A stretch of 64,000 nucleotides of DNA from Prevotella amnii DSM 23384 = JCM 14753 (GTDB lineage Bacteria > Bacteroidota > Bacteroidia > Bacteroidales > Bacteroidaceae): positions 1-64,000 of the forward strand of contig NZ_KB905272.1 in assembly GCF_000378745.1 (NCBI RefSeq). The letters are read 5' to 3'. The position numbers and the translations under genes were made by a program. The notes under the pieces were generated by a model. The model was not told where the DNA came from. It saw only the letters and a program-made list of their open reading frames with translations, and did not search any database. Of the stretch, positions 21,231 to 30,680 are shown in pieces; positions within the stretch are counted from its first letter, which is position 1, and each line of letters starts with the position of its first letter.

Positions 21231-21649
21231 TAAAGTCTTCGCTTTATGTACTGCAAATTTAGAACTATTCTCCATTATGATGGTATTTATATGCTTCCTG
21301 TAGTGTAACACTGTTGCCTACGTACTTAATTAGCTAACAGATAGTACTTTTCTCATTGAGAAAGTTTAGAGTTATGAAGAAACTATTATTGAAACTCCAC
21401 ACTATAGTGAAGATAATATGGTTGTAACAGCATTGCATCTAATTCATTTCATAGTGTTATATTATAAATGCTTTAACGATACTGCAATGTTCTATTTTTT
21501 TTATCATAATCCTATAATAAGATAAGGCTAAATACGTATTAATTTGATTCAACAAACAGATTAAGAAAATATTTTCTTTAAATAAACTTTGGTCATTCCT
21601 AAGTTTTTTCTTAACTTTGCACTCGTTATTCAAAACAACATAAACAAAT
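21231..21649. other. Intergenic gap before tRNA-Met
   Basis: Only the tRNA promoter (21588-21619) and weak hairpins (for example around 21233-21247) are seen. Confidence 0.6.
21588..21619 (+). promoter_or_regulatory. Promoter of tRNA-Met (-33 and -7)
   Basis: TTTG at 21588-21591 and TAACTTTG at 21612-21619 with a 20-bp spacer, 30 bases before the tRNA. Confidence 0.75.
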
Positions 21650-21723
21650 GGCGGGATAGCTCAGTTGGTTAGAGCGTCGGATTCATAATCCGGAGGTCCG
21701 GGGATCGTAGCCCCGTCCCGCTA
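21650..21723 (+). tRNA. tRNA-Met (CAT), elongator type
   Basis: The cloverleaf folds as acceptor ggcggga/tcccgct with a G-U first pair, D arm gctc/gagc, anticodon arm tcgga-ttcataa-tccgg with anticodon CAT at 21684-21686, T arm cgggg-atcgtag-ccccg, and discriminator A. CCA is not encoded. The C11-G24 pair and lack of the GGG/CCC anticodon stem exclude the initiator. The T-loop ATCGTAG is unusual, with A54 and T58 where T54 and A58 are normal. A CAT tRNA could also be the lysidine-modified Ile2 type. Confidence 0.9.
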
Positions 21724-21861
21724 CAAAGGTCATGAAGTTGCTACATAGGCTAATTGAAAAAAAGAGAATAAATATTTATTTCTCATATCGGTTCTGCTTA
21801 TATATAGTTACCTATAAATTAATTAATCAATTCCTTTTTGCAGCTTCCTTTCAGATAATTA

Positions 21862-21936
21862 GGGCGTTTAGCTCAGTTGGTTTAGAGCATCTGCCTTACA
21901 AGCAGAGGGTCGGCGGTTCGAATCCGTCAACGCCCA
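21862..21936 (+). tRNA. tRNA-Val (TAC)
   Basis: Acceptor gggcgtt/aacgccc, D arm gctc/gagc, anticodon arm tctgc-cttacaa-gcaga with TAC, T arm ggcgg-ttcgaat-ccgtc, discriminator A; CCA not encoded. It probably shares the tRNA-Met transcript, with 138 bp between them. Confidence 0.95.
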
Positions 21937-21945
21937 CATTAGATT

Positions 21946-21976
21946 AGCCTTACAATTTTATTGTGAGGCTTTTTTG
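21946..21976 (+). terminator. Terminator after tRNA-Val
   Basis: A 10-bp stem agccttacaa (21946-21955) with ttgtgaggct (21961-21970) is followed by TTTTTT. Confidence 0.88.
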
Positions 21977-22004
21977 TTTTATTAATTAATAATAATATAT
22001 ATAT

Positions 22005-22238
22005 ATGACACATGGACATGAAGTTCTCCACATGATGGAAGGACATAAATATGAAAGCAAAGAACAGTTAATTGAAGCTATTATTAAAACTTTTGGAGCA
22101 GAAGAACGTTTTTATACTTGCTCAAGTACTGATATGAGTGCAAGCGAACTTGTAGATTTTCTTATAAAAAGAAGGAAATTTACACCTTTAGATGATAAAA
22201 CTTTTACAGTAGATACTACGAAAATTTGCAATAATTGA
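22005..22238 (+). CDS. YecH-family (DUF2492) small metal-binding-like protein
   Basis: This 77-aa protein begins MTHGHEVLHMM and contains FGAEERFYTCSSTDMSASEL followed by FLIKRRKF, the conserved layout of the YecH/DUF2492 family. His4, His8 and the Cys in YTCSS are the likely metal ligands. Cellular role unknown. It starts 29 bases after the tRNA-Val terminator and has no partner gene. Length is normal for the family. Confidence 0.82.
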   Translation: MTHGHEVLHMMEGHKYESKEQLIEAIIKTFGAEERFYTCSSTDMSASELVDFLIKRRKFTPLDDKTFTVDTTKICNN

Positions 22239-22633
22239 TGCTAATTTCATAGCTTTTATATATTTTTTCGCTTCCAAAGGTGCTTATAAATATTTCATCT
22301 TTGCATTATATTTTAAAATTATATATTAACGATAAAAATAACTATCTTATCGTTTCTTCATTTTTACAAATAGAGTAATATAAATCAATTCTGATAAAAG
22401 ATAAAATAATTTTATATTACTGACAAGTAACAACTTTTATAAATTTCCAAAATTATGGCTGATACTGCTCACAAAGTACCAGCCTTTTGGATATTCTTTT
22501 TACTACTATGCAATATAGCTTAAATAAATAACATAACATACTTTCTAATAAGCAAGTATCTTAAAAGAAAGTTACTTAAAAATGTTTTGCCTTTTAGCTT
22601 GTAGCAAGTTCTCTATGATTATTTCAAAAGAAG
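22239..22633. other. Intergenic gap between YecH-like gene and tRNA-Arg
   Basis: AT-rich. I see no ORF, RNA or repeat that I can support. Confidence 0.55.
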
Positions 22634-22708
22634 TGATTCCGTTGGGGTTCGAACCCAAGACCCACAGCTTAGAAGGCTGTTGCTCTAATCCAACTGAGCT
22701 ACGGAACC
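22634..22708 (-). tRNA. tRNA-Arg (TCT)
   Basis: On the minus strand: acceptor ggttccg/cggaatc, D arm gctc/gagc, anticodon arm acagc-cttctaa-gctgt with TCT, T arm ttggg-ttcgaac-cccaa, discriminator A; CCA not encoded. Confidence 0.95.
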
Positions 22709-23013
22709 AACACTTTCGCATGCAAAATTAATACTTTTATTATTACTTACCAAATTTATAACATAGTATTTAAACATATAATCGCTGCTCTTTTGTTTTA
22801 AACAGCGTATATTTTACAAATACCTCCCTATTGGTTAAATTTATTAGACAATTTGTCAATGATAAAAGGTGGTACATATCATCATACTTTTAGAATGCAC
22901 CTGTAAACAGAAATTGCAGTTTTTTATAATGTAACCTTATCTCTATTCTTCCTATTATAAGACACACAGAATAACTCTGATACACATTAATTTAATTAAA
23001 CCAATAGGAATAG
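22709..23013. other. Intergenic gap after tRNA-Arg
   Basis: No supported feature; the sequence is low-complexity AT-rich. Confidence 0.55.
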
Positions 23014-23544
23014 TTATACTTTATCTAACATACCTTCCATTGCTCGTTCTTCTTGCTTTATACGTATAAATAATAAACATAAATACACAGGGAAACCAAT
23101 AAAAAAAGTTATACAAGAATTACAAAGCAAAGCTACACCTAATAATTCAGGTATTATATTAAGGAAATAATTTGGATGCCTAACTGTACGAAACAATAAA
23201 CTACGTTCTATTCGCTGATTAGGCAAAACGTATAATTTTACTGTCCATATATCTCTTAACTTATACATAACATAAAACAGCATAATATAAGCAAAAGACA
23301 TAACGATTACACCTAATAAAGAATAATTATTAAAATAAGTCCTATTAGTATATGACTCATAAAGAGCTCCAAAGTAATAAGCTATATGAGCTAATGTAAG
23401 CAAAAGAGAATTAAACTTACCATGTTGTTTTGCCCCTTTTTTTATCAACTGTTTTTCATTGCGTATAGAAAACGATAAAGAGATAAGTCTCAATATAAAG
23501 AAAAAAATAAATATAGAAATAATATTATTCATAATTGTTATCAA
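23014..23544 (-). CDS. Integral membrane methyltransferase of the ICMT/PEMT type
   Basis: This 176-aa protein has about four hydrophobic helices. Near the C-terminus is the isoprenylcysteine methyltransferase signature VRHPNYF followed by a membrane hairpin and IKQEERAM, which together form the SAM and substrate pocket in ICMT-like enzymes. In bacteria such proteins methylate lipids or small molecules; the substrate cannot be told. A spacer of 76 bases separates it from the upstream pseudo-protease/TPR gene, so it may be the last gene of that transcript. Confidence 0.8.
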   Translation of the reverse strand: MITIMNNIISIFIFFFILRLISLSFSIRNEKQLIKKGAKQHGKFNSLLLTLAHIAYYFGALYESYTNRTYFNNYSLLGVIVMSFAYIMLFYVMYKLRDIWTVKLYVLPNQRIERSLLFRTVRHPNYFLNIIPELLGVALLCNSCITFFIGFPVYLCLLFIRIKQEERAMEGMLDKV

Positions 23545-23620
23545 TAAAATAAAATTAAAATATGATACTTTTTATTTGAAATTCGTTATAGTATTTTTGT
23601 TTTATACGTTTGCTAACATG

Positions 23621-25285
23621 CTATTTATATTTCTTAAGAAAGCTATCAGCCTGTTTATTGCCAAGTTCTTTTGCCTTGATAATATTCCCTACCCCCTCGG
23701 TTTTTTCTTTCAATTCACATTGAGAAATACCTAAAATAAGATAAGCTTCAGCAGCTTTAGGATCTATCTTAATTGCTTCTTTTGCAATATTCTTTGCTAC
23801 ATCATACTTTCCTATCCGCAATAATAAATTAGCAGCTTCAATAGGAAAAAGTACCTCCTTAGGGTCGAGACGAGCAGCAATAGCTATATCTTGTATAGCT
23901 TGTTGCCACATCTTTGCTTTTACTTCACATTGTTCACGATTATAATAAAAATCAGAAGATAAACCTCCTTTATTTAAATTCTCATAAACATAATAATCCT
24001 TTACCGCCAAACGGTAACGACCCATCTTCTGTAACTGCTGACCTCTAACAAAAAAATAAGGAGCAGATGTTGCCACATAAGGCGTATCACACAATTCTAC
24101 ACTTTGATCAAGCAACCTTAAAATTTCTTCATCTGAAGCATTAAGATGTTGTTTACTCTGAGCCATTTCAAGATACAGCTCAGGATTTTTTATATCTGTT
24201 TTTGTTAAAGCCTCAAAAGCTGCATAAGCTTTATTATAATCTCCTTCAGAATAAATTATCTGTGCTTGCAAATGCTTATAAATGTTCATAGGCTTTATAC
24301 TATAAGCTATTTCTGCCTCTTGCTTTGCCTTATCTAAGCTCCAACCTATAGACTTTACCTTGGCAAACAAAGAACTATCTACACATGCAAGATACATATT
24401 TCGTGCATAATTAAAATGGGCTTCATCTTTAGCAGACACATTCTTTATAGCTTCTCTCATAGCTTTCTCTGCACCTACTATATCACCCATTACTAACAAC
24501 TTATTTGCATAAATATTATATCCCTCTGCTGCCTTTGGAAATTTATTTATAAAATCTTGTATCGTTGCTTTATAAATTTCTAAAGGTTTCTCACTTGATA
24601 ACACCAAGGCTACTAAAGCCTCTTCCTGAGAGTCTGGCAAACCTATACGAATAGAACTTGTTCGCATAATGTTATCATTTTGAGATAGCCCCGTAAGTTT
24701 AAAATCATTGACATATCTTACATCTGTAGCACACTGTTGAGATGATGATATACTAAATAAGCCTAAAACCTTACCCTTATCATCAACAACAGCCGCACCA
24801 TTCATTTGCTCAGAAGCAGCAGAACTGAGCAAACTATAATTATATTGCCTCTTAAACTTTTCTATTCCTGTTACAGTAGCCTTAATAGATGCTCCTGTTT
24901 TTGGGGTAGGAGTTACCCATACTGTCTGGTCTTTATTTATAACAGATGCTAAAGAAGCTGCAGAGACACTACCTTTTATACGAAACTTAACAAGATTATA
25001 AATCTCGTCAGCCCCAAGTAAACACTCCACATCATGGCTAATACCATTAGCATCAATCACCACAGCTTTATCTGCACCTATAAAAGGAGTCCATAAGCTT
25101 ACCCCTACTCCATCGCTACTTATAAATACTCCATTTGCCCTACCTAACAACGAACCATCAGATTTAAACGTAGTGAGTGTAAAACAACTTCTTGCCGTTT
25201 TCTTAACACTTGATGGCTGAGCTACACTATACTGTAACAAAAAAAACAAAAGATATAATATAGTTTTTACCTTTTTCATAAACAC
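23621..25285 (-). CDS. Secreted protein with degenerate trypsin-like domain and TPR repeats
   Basis: This 554-aa protein has a signal peptide (ILYLLFFLLQYSVAQ). The first 200 residues have the strand layout of a trypsin-like (HtrA-type) protease: GRANGVFISSDGVGVSLWTPF, then DEIYNLVKFRI. But the catalytic His and Ser are not there: the GNSGG position reads MNGAAVVDDKG. From about 230 on, helical repeats with A..Y/F spacing look like TPRs. It is therefore probably a non-enzymatic periplasmic scaffold. It begins 4 bases after recN, so it is in the exonuclease-coaBC-recN transcript. The interpretation of the first domain as a pseudo-protease is inference. Confidence 0.7.
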   Translation of the reverse strand: MFMKKVKTILYLLFFLLQYSVAQPSSVKKTARSCFTLTTFKSDGSLLGRANGVFISSDGVGVSLWTPFIGADKAVVIDANGISHDVECLLGADEIYNLVKFRIKGSVSAASLASVINKDQTVWVTPTPKTGASIKATVTGIEKFKRQYNYSLLSSAASEQMNGAAVVDDKGKVLGLFSISSSQQCATDVRYVNDFKLTGLSQNDNIMRTSSIRIGLPDSQEEALVALVLSSEKPLEIYKATIQDFINKFPKAAEGYNIYANKLLVMGDIVGAEKAMREAIKNVSAKDEAHFNYARNMYLACVDSSLFAKVKSIGWSLDKAKQEAEIAYSIKPMNIYKHLQAQIIYSEGDYNKAYAAFEALTKTDIKNPELYLEMAQSKQHLNASDEEILRLLDQSVELCDTPYVATSAPYFFVRGQQLQKMGRYRLAVKDYYVYENLNKGGLSSDFYYNREQCEVKAKMWQQAIQDIAIAARLDPKEVLFPIEAANLLLRIGKYDVAKNIAKEAIKIDPKAAEAYLILGISQCELKEKTEGVGNIIKAKELGNKQADSFLKKYK

Positions 25286-25289
25286 TTCC

Positions 25290-26951
25290 TTATTTAGATT
25301 GTTTTATTAATTCACGTGCATTCAGAAGAGCAGCATCTGTAACATCTTCACCAGAGAGCATCTGTGCTATCTCTTGCACTCGCTCATCTATAGAAAGTTC
25401 TCTCATTTTACTACGTGTTCCTAATTCTGTATCTTCCTTTTCCACCTTATAGTGAGTACTACCAAAAGCAGCTATCTGCGGAAGATGTGTTATAGAAATA
25501 ACCTGTCTCGCAGTTCCGCCCATATTCTTCATTATCATTGCCATTTTCTCTGCTACTTTACCACTCACTCCTGTATCTATTTCATCAAAAATAATTGTAG
25601 GCAGCTTTACTGCTCCACTCAACATAGCTTTCAATGACAACATCACACGAGCTATTTCGCCACCTGATGCTATTTGAGCTATCGGCTCTAATGCTGTTCC
25701 TATATTGGCAGAAAAAAGGAATTGCACTTTGTCACTTCCATTTAATGATAATGCTTTTTCTCCTATTTCAACTTTAAACTGAACCTTTGGAATACCAAGA
25801 GGAATAAGACGTTTACGCATCTCTTCTTCTATCTGACTTGCTACTTTAGTTCTAACAGAAGTAAGATTTTTAGATAACCGTTCAGCTTCCTTCTTCCAAT
25901 GTTCTACCGCTTTATGCAATGAGGATAGCTCCTCATCACTATTATCTATATTTTGTAACTGTCTATCTATATTATCCCTAAGCTCAATAAGCTGAACATC
26001 ACCTTCTGCATGATATTTACGCTCAAGTGCAAATATCAATTCCATTCTTTGATTAATTTCTTCCAAATGCTTAGGATCATATTCTATTTCCTCTACATCT
26101 GTACTCAATTCGCCTACAATATCTTTCAGTTCAATATACGATTCCTTTATACGCTGTGCTAATGTTTTAATTTTTGGATACATTATCATTATCCTATCTA
26201 TAATTTCAGATACATTATATAAGTTATCCAAAATAGCATTATCATCATTTAATAATCTGACAGCTTGATATAGAGAATTCTTAATATCTTCTGAATGAGA
26301 AAGTATTTTAGACTCTTGTTCCAATGCTTCTTGCTCTCCTGCAACAAGATTAGCTGCGTCTAACTCGTTATACTGAAAACGCAAAAAATCTTCATTCTCT
26401 TTTGCTTTTTCCAGCTTTTCTGTTTGTAATATAAGTTCACTTTCTGCTCTTTTGTACTGCAAAAAAGCTTTCTTATATTCACTCAACTCTTCTTCATCAT
26501 GCGCAATAGTATCAACAACGTTAAGTTGGAAATCTTCCTTTTGTAATAAAAGATTCTGATGTTGAGAATGAATATCAATAAGTTTCTCCCCTAATATGCG
26601 CATTCCTTGTAGGGATATAGGAGTGTCATTAATAAAAGCACGAGACTTACCGTTTACCATCAATTCACGCCTAAGAATAGTATCTTTTGGCTCAAAATCT
26701 ATATTTAGATCCTCAAAATAACTCTTATAATTATATTGTGATATATCAAAATGCGCCTCAACAACACACTTTTTCTCTCCACTTTTTATCATCTTACTAT
26801 CTGCGCGATTGCCTAATAATAAGCCAATTGCGCCCAAAATAATACTCTTACCTGCTCCAGTTTCTCCTGTTATCACAGAAAAGCCTGCATGGAAAGATAT
26901 ATCTAACTGATCAATAAGCGTAAAATTCTTTATATACAAATTCTTTAACAT
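25290..26951 (-). CDS. recN: DNA repair ATPase RecN
   Basis: RecN is an SMC-like ATPase that acts in recombinational repair of double-strand breaks. The 553-aa protein has Walker A GETGAGKS (29-36), two long coiled-coil arms (about 155-230 and 320-365), an ABC signature ASGGEIARVML and Walker B IIFDEIDTGVSG, then a switch THLPQIA. Domain order and length are normal. It follows coaBC by 91 bases and precedes the TPR protein by 4. The coaBC-recN pairing is typical of Bacteroidales. Confidence 0.95.
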   Translation of the reverse strand: MLKNLYIKNFTLIDQLDISFHAGFSVITGETGAGKSIILGAIGLLLGNRADSKMIKSGEKKCVVEAHFDISQYNYKSYFEDLNIDFEPKDTILRRELMVNGKSRAFINDTPISLQGMRILGEKLIDIHSQHQNLLLQKEDFQLNVVDTIAHDEEELSEYKKAFLQYKRAESELILQTEKLEKAKENEDFLRFQYNELDAANLVAGEQEALEQESKILSHSEDIKNSLYQAVRLLNDDNAILDNLYNVSEIIDRIMIMYPKIKTLAQRIKESYIELKDIVGELSTDVEEIEYDPKHLEEINQRMELIFALERKYHAEGDVQLIELRDNIDRQLQNIDNSDEELSSLHKAVEHWKKEAERLSKNLTSVRTKVASQIEEEMRKRLIPLGIPKVQFKVEIGEKALSLNGSDKVQFLFSANIGTALEPIAQIASGGEIARVMLSLKAMLSGAVKLPTIIFDEIDTGVSGKVAEKMAMIMKNMGGTARQVISITHLPQIAAFGSTHYKVEKEDTELGTRSKMRELSIDERVQEIAQMLSGEDVTDAALLNARELIKQSK

Positions 26952-27042
26952 AAATATATCTATATTTCTGTAGGTAACGAAGATTTATTCTTATATCTTA
27001 TAAATATCGCTCTTTCTTACTATCTTAAAAAAATATTCTTTT

Positions 27043-28263
27043 TTAAAGTATTTTTTTTAGTTCATTCACTATATCTTTTGCCACATCTTTCTTTGACTTT
27101 TTCTCAAAATATACCTTTCTATCATGTGAAATAATAGTAATTTGATTATCATCAGAACGAAAAGTTGTGTTTGGTATACGTGTAGAATTTAATACTATAA
27201 AATCGGCATTTTTACGTTCTAATTTTTGCTTTGCATTTGTTTCTTCATTGCTCACTTCCAATGCAAAAGCCACTATACGTTGGTTATGTTTTTTCATTTT
27301 CCCCACAGCTGCCGCAATATCTTGTGTTGATTGAAGTTGTAAAGTTAAGCCTTTACCTTCTCGTTTTATCTTCATATCAGATATAACTTGTGGCTTAAAA
27401 TCTGCCACAGCTGCACTAAGTATAGCAACATCTGCCTCTGGAAAACGTGCAACAACAGCATCATACATCTCTTTTGTCGACTCTACATCTATCCGCTCTA
27501 TACTCTCACTACATTGTAAGTTCACAGGGCCTGATACTAATATTACCTTAGCACCTCTACACGCACATTCTTCTGCCAAGCAAAAACCCATTTTCCCTGA
27601 AGAATAATTACCTATAAAACGTACAGGGTCAATTTTCTCATAAGTAGGTCCCGCAGTAATAAGGATAGTCTTTCCTATAAGATCTTTTTGCTTTGTAAAA
27701 CTAACATTCCAATTACCTTTCTTAGAAAAGAAATCTTCTATATATGATACTATTCTTTCAGGCTCCTCCATACGACCTTTTCCTTCTAAACCACTAGCAA
27801 GAAAGCCACTAACAGGATCAATTATATAATTACCATACCCCTGCAATATTTCTATATTATGTTTAGTAGAGGGATGCTGATACATATCCAAATCCATAGC
27901 TGGCGCAACAAAAACAGGAGCCTTCATAGAAAGATAAGTAGTAATTAGCATATTATCTGCTACACCATTAGCCATCTTAGACAACGTGCTTGCAGTGCAA
28001 GGGGCTATCAACATAGCATCTGCCCATAACCCAAGTTCTACATGTGAATGCCATGTACCATCACGCTGTGCAAAGAAATCACTAATTACAGGCTTGCTTG
28101 TAAGTGCCGATAAAGTAATTGGAGTAATAAACTCCTTTCCATTAGGTGTTATTACCACCTGCACCTCTGCTCCTTTTTTTATAAACTCACGCACTATAAG
28201 GCAGCTCTTATAAGCAGCTATAGAGCCTGTAATACCTAATACTATCTTCTTACCTCTAAGCAT
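27043..28263 (-). CDS. coaBC: Bifunctional phosphopantothenoylcysteine decarboxylase/synthetase
   Basis: CoaBC makes 4'-phosphopantetheine on the way to coenzyme A. The 406-aa protein starts with the flavoprotein CoaC domain (GITGSIAAYKS at 10-20, catalytic H in HVELG, PAMDLDMY). It continues with the CTP-dependent CoaB domain (LITAGPTYEKIDPVRFI, NYSSGKMG). Both halves are complete. It lies 22 bases downstream of the exonuclease gene and upstream of recN. Confidence 0.95.
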   Translation of the reverse strand: MLRGKKIVLGITGSIAAYKSCLIVREFIKKGAEVQVVITPNGKEFITPITLSALTSKPVISDFFAQRDGTWHSHVELGLWADAMLIAPCTASTLSKMANGVADNMLITTYLSMKAPVFVAPAMDLDMYQHPSTKHNIEILQGYGNYIIDPVSGFLASGLEGKGRMEEPERIVSYIEDFFSKKGNWNVSFTKQKDLIGKTILITAGPTYEKIDPVRFIGNYSSGKMGFCLAEECACRGAKVILVSGPVNLQCSESIERIDVESTKEMYDAVVARFPEADVAILSAAVADFKPQVISDMKIKREGKGLTLQLQSTQDIAAAVGKMKKHNQRIVAFALEVSNEETNAKQKLERKNADFIVLNSTRIPNTTFRSDDNQITIISHDRKVYFEKKSKKDVAKDIVNELKKIL

Positions 28264-28285
28264 TCTTAATATAAACTTTTAGAAA

Positions 28286-29149
28286 TTAACCATTCATACG
28301 ATTACTAAATTCACGTAAACGGATTATAGTAAGAACCTGCTTAGTATTATAAGTAAAATCACTACCTAACATCCAACTAAAATATCCAGGATCTCGGTGT
28401 AACACTTCAGCTACATCCCAGCCTTTATATTTCCCAAAATTAAACACTTCATGCCTACGAGGAACTCCATTATCATCTAAAATCACATTACCCTCCTTAT
28501 CAGTTTCATCTTTCCAGATAATTCTACCTGCAAAATCAACAAAATCATTCATCTTTGAAAAATCAGCTAAAGCATCTACACTGTTTTCCAATATACGTTT
28601 CTCATCTGTCTGATTCTTAGAAGAATACATCTCTATTTCACCTTGTAAAACTGCCCAAGTAGCCTCTGTATCTTGATCTGCACGATGCGCTTTAAAATCT
28701 TCTTCCATTTTCCTACCACAATAAAACTCATAAGCTGCAGCAAGATTCCTACGTTCCATCTTATGAAAAATACTTTGTGCATCAACTAACTGACATTTAG
28801 AAAAATCAAACTCTATACCTGCCCTTAAAAATTCTTCTGCAAGCATAGGAATATCAAAGCGATTAGAATTAAAACCTGCAAAATCACATCCTGTAAATCT
28901 CAAAGATAACTCCTTTCCTTTCTCTTTAAAGGTAGGAGCTTTTGCTACATCTTCATTTGTTATACCTGTAAGAGCTATAACCTCTTCGGGAATCTGTTTC
29001 CCAGGATTGATAAAAATATTTTCACGCTCTTCCTTTCCATCTGGATAAACTTTTATATATGATATTTGAATAATACGATCATTAACAAGATCTAATCCTG
29101 TCGTTTCAAGATCGAATACAATTAAAGGACGTTTTAATTTTAACTTCAT
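28286..29149 (-). CDS. DEDDh 3'-5' exonuclease (DNA polymerase III epsilon-like)
   Basis: This 287-aa protein contains Exo I VFDLETTGLD (residues 11-20), Exo II FAGFNSNRFDIPML and Exo III HRADQDTEA with the DEDDh histidine. The C-terminal 100 residues include HEVFNFGKYKGWDVAEVL, a DUF3820-like module seen in Bacteroidales versions. It is a proofreading or repair exonuclease acting on DNA or RNA ends. It leads the exonuclease-coaBC-recN-TPR run. The preceding dnaN has its own terminator, so transcription of this gene probably starts separately. Confidence 0.9.
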   Translation of the reverse strand: MKLKLKRPLIVFDLETTGLDLVNDRIIQISYIKVYPDGKEERENIFINPGKQIPEEVIALTGITNEDVAKAPTFKEKGKELSLRFTGCDFAGFNSNRFDIPMLAEEFLRAGIEFDFSKCQLVDAQSIFHKMERRNLAAAYEFYCGRKMEEDFKAHRADQDTEATWAVLQGEIEMYSSKNQTDEKRILENSVDALADFSKMNDFVDFAGRIIWKDETDKEGNVILDDNGVPRRHEVFNFGKYKGWDVAEVLHRDPGYFSWMLGSDFTYNTKQVLTIIRLREFSNRMNG

Positions 29150-29288
29150 TATTTTCTCCTTAATTTATTAAAAGACTTCTACAAAAACATATCATCTCTA
29201 TTCTTCTATTCTTAATATGTTATTTTATAGAATCTTACTTTACATAACAGAGCGGACTATTATTCTTTTTTATATACTTTATTTTAAA

Positions 29289-29338
29289 AAAAAGAGAAAG
29301 CTCAAAGATACATTTCTTCTCTCTGTGCTTTCTCTTTT
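29289..29338 (-). terminator. Terminator of dnaN
   Basis: A 12-bp perfect stem (29290-29301 with 29327-29338; core agagaaagc/gctttctct) is followed by a U-run on the minus strand, 19 bases past the dnaN stop. Confidence 0.82.
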
Positions 29339-29356
29339 CAATATTATTTTTTTATT

Positions 29357-30484
29357 TTAATCATTCAACAACATTGGCATAATAAGCATTAATACATCTA
29401 CATTCTCTAATTGTTTATTAGGAAGAACTATGCCTGCACGTGAAGGATCAGCAAGCTCTATTGTAACATCATCACCATCAAGATTATTTAATATATCAAG
29501 CATACTAGTTCCTTTAAAACCTATACTCATAGCATTGCCAGCATAATTACATACAACGCTTTCTTTTGCACTTGTAGAAAAATCAATATCTTCAGCATTA
29601 AGAGTAAGCACTCCTTGTTCTATCCGAAAACGTATCAATGGTGAAGCCTCACTAGCAAAAGGCAATACACGACGAATAGCCCCTATAAGAGAACGACGAT
29701 CTATAACTATCTGATTAGGATTTGCGACAGGAATAACGCTATTATAATTAGGGAATCTACCTTCTATAAGTCGACAAGAAAGATTACCTTCTGCATAAGA
29801 AATTTCTGCAGAACGCTGATCATATCTAATAATAACATCTCCACCATCTTTAGACAACACATTTTTCAATAAGTTTGCAGGCTTCTTAGGAAGGATAAAT
29901 GCTGACTCTTTATCACTTTTAATTGTAAAAATCTTATTACGAACAAGTTTTTGACCATCAGTAGCAACTATAGATAAACTATCTGACAAAAGATCAAAGT
30001 AAAGACCATTCATAACAGGACGAAGCTCATCTTGTGCTGTAGCAAACAAAGATCGAGTAATTGCATCTACCAAAATATTAGAATCAATTACAATCGTTGT
30101 CGCATCTGAAGATACAGATTGAACTCTTGGATATTCCTCTGCCGAAAAGATTGGAAAATTATAAGAGCCATTCTGATAAGTTATATATATCTTCTGCTCA
30201 TTCATATTAACATCCAACGAAAGAGGCTGTTCAGGCAATTCTTTTACAGCATCAATAATAGTTTGATTATTAACAGCAAAGCTCGCTTCACCATCAGCAC
30301 TATCAAGTTCTATTATACAATGTATTGTATTTTCACTATCCGAAGCTGTAATAGTCAACTGGTTATTCTTTATTTCAAACAAAAAGCAATCAAGGATAGC
30401 TATAGCATTCTTGTTAGCTATAACCTTAGACAGTGTTTGTAATTTGCTGCTCAATAACGAGCTTGAAAGATTAAATATCATCAA
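29357..30484 (-). CDS. dnaN: DNA polymerase III beta subunit (sliding clamp)
   Basis: The beta clamp encircles DNA and tethers polymerase. The 375-aa protein shows three repeats of the clamp fold: NLSSSLLSSKLQTLSK at the start, TRSLFATAQDELRPVMNG in domain 2, and the terminal VDVLMLIMPMLLND tail with the M-x-P pattern near the hydrophobic partner-binding pocket. Length is typical. The start may be either of two adjacent Met codons. It is monocistronic, with a promoter at 30568-30599 and its own terminator. No dnaA is in the window. Confidence 0.96.
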   Translation of the reverse strand: MMIFNLSSSLLSSKLQTLSKVIANKNAIAILDCFLFEIKNNQLTITASDSENTIHCIIELDSADGEASFAVNNQTIIDAVKELPEQPLSLDVNMNEQKIYITYQNGSYNFPIFSAEEYPRVQSVSSDATTIVIDSNILVDAITRSLFATAQDELRPVMNGLYFDLLSDSLSIVATDGQKLVRNKIFTIKSDKESAFILPKKPANLLKNVLSKDGGDVIIRYDQRSAEISYAEGNLSCRLIEGRFPNYNSVIPVANPNQIVIDRRSLIGAIRRVLPFASEASPLIRFRIEQGVLTLNAEDIDFSTSAKESVVCNYAGNAMSIGFKGTSMLDILNNLDGDDVTIELADPSRAGIVLPNKQLENVDVLMLIMPMLLND

Positions 30485-30567
30485 TATATCTTGTTTAGTT
30501 AATACTCTACATGAAATTATATCATAAAAGAAATAACCTTCTTTTACAACTTTCCACTATTAGAGTA

Positions 30568-30599
30568 CAAAAATACAAAAAACACATATCATTAACAAA
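30568..30599 (-). promoter_or_regulatory. Promoter of dnaN (-7 and -33)
   Basis: On the minus strand TTTG (30596-30599), 20 bp, then TATTTTTG (30568-30575). Confidence 0.7.
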
Positions 30600-30638
30600 A
30601 ATAGATAGTAAAAGTTTCGATTTTTAGAACTATTTTAG

Positions 30639-30646
30639 TAATTTCG
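30639..30646 (+). promoter_or_regulatory. Imperfect -7 box of the DUF3127 gene
   Basis: taatttcg differs from TAnnTTTG at the penultimate position, 34 bases before the ATG. Confidence 0.4.
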
Positions 30647-30680
30647 CAGACAGAATAATAAAATAAAAACGATAAAATAT

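Noticed and set aside
21732-21947. 71-codon ORF over tRNA-Val
   Set aside because: It reads through the tRNA gene; no promoter or family likeness.
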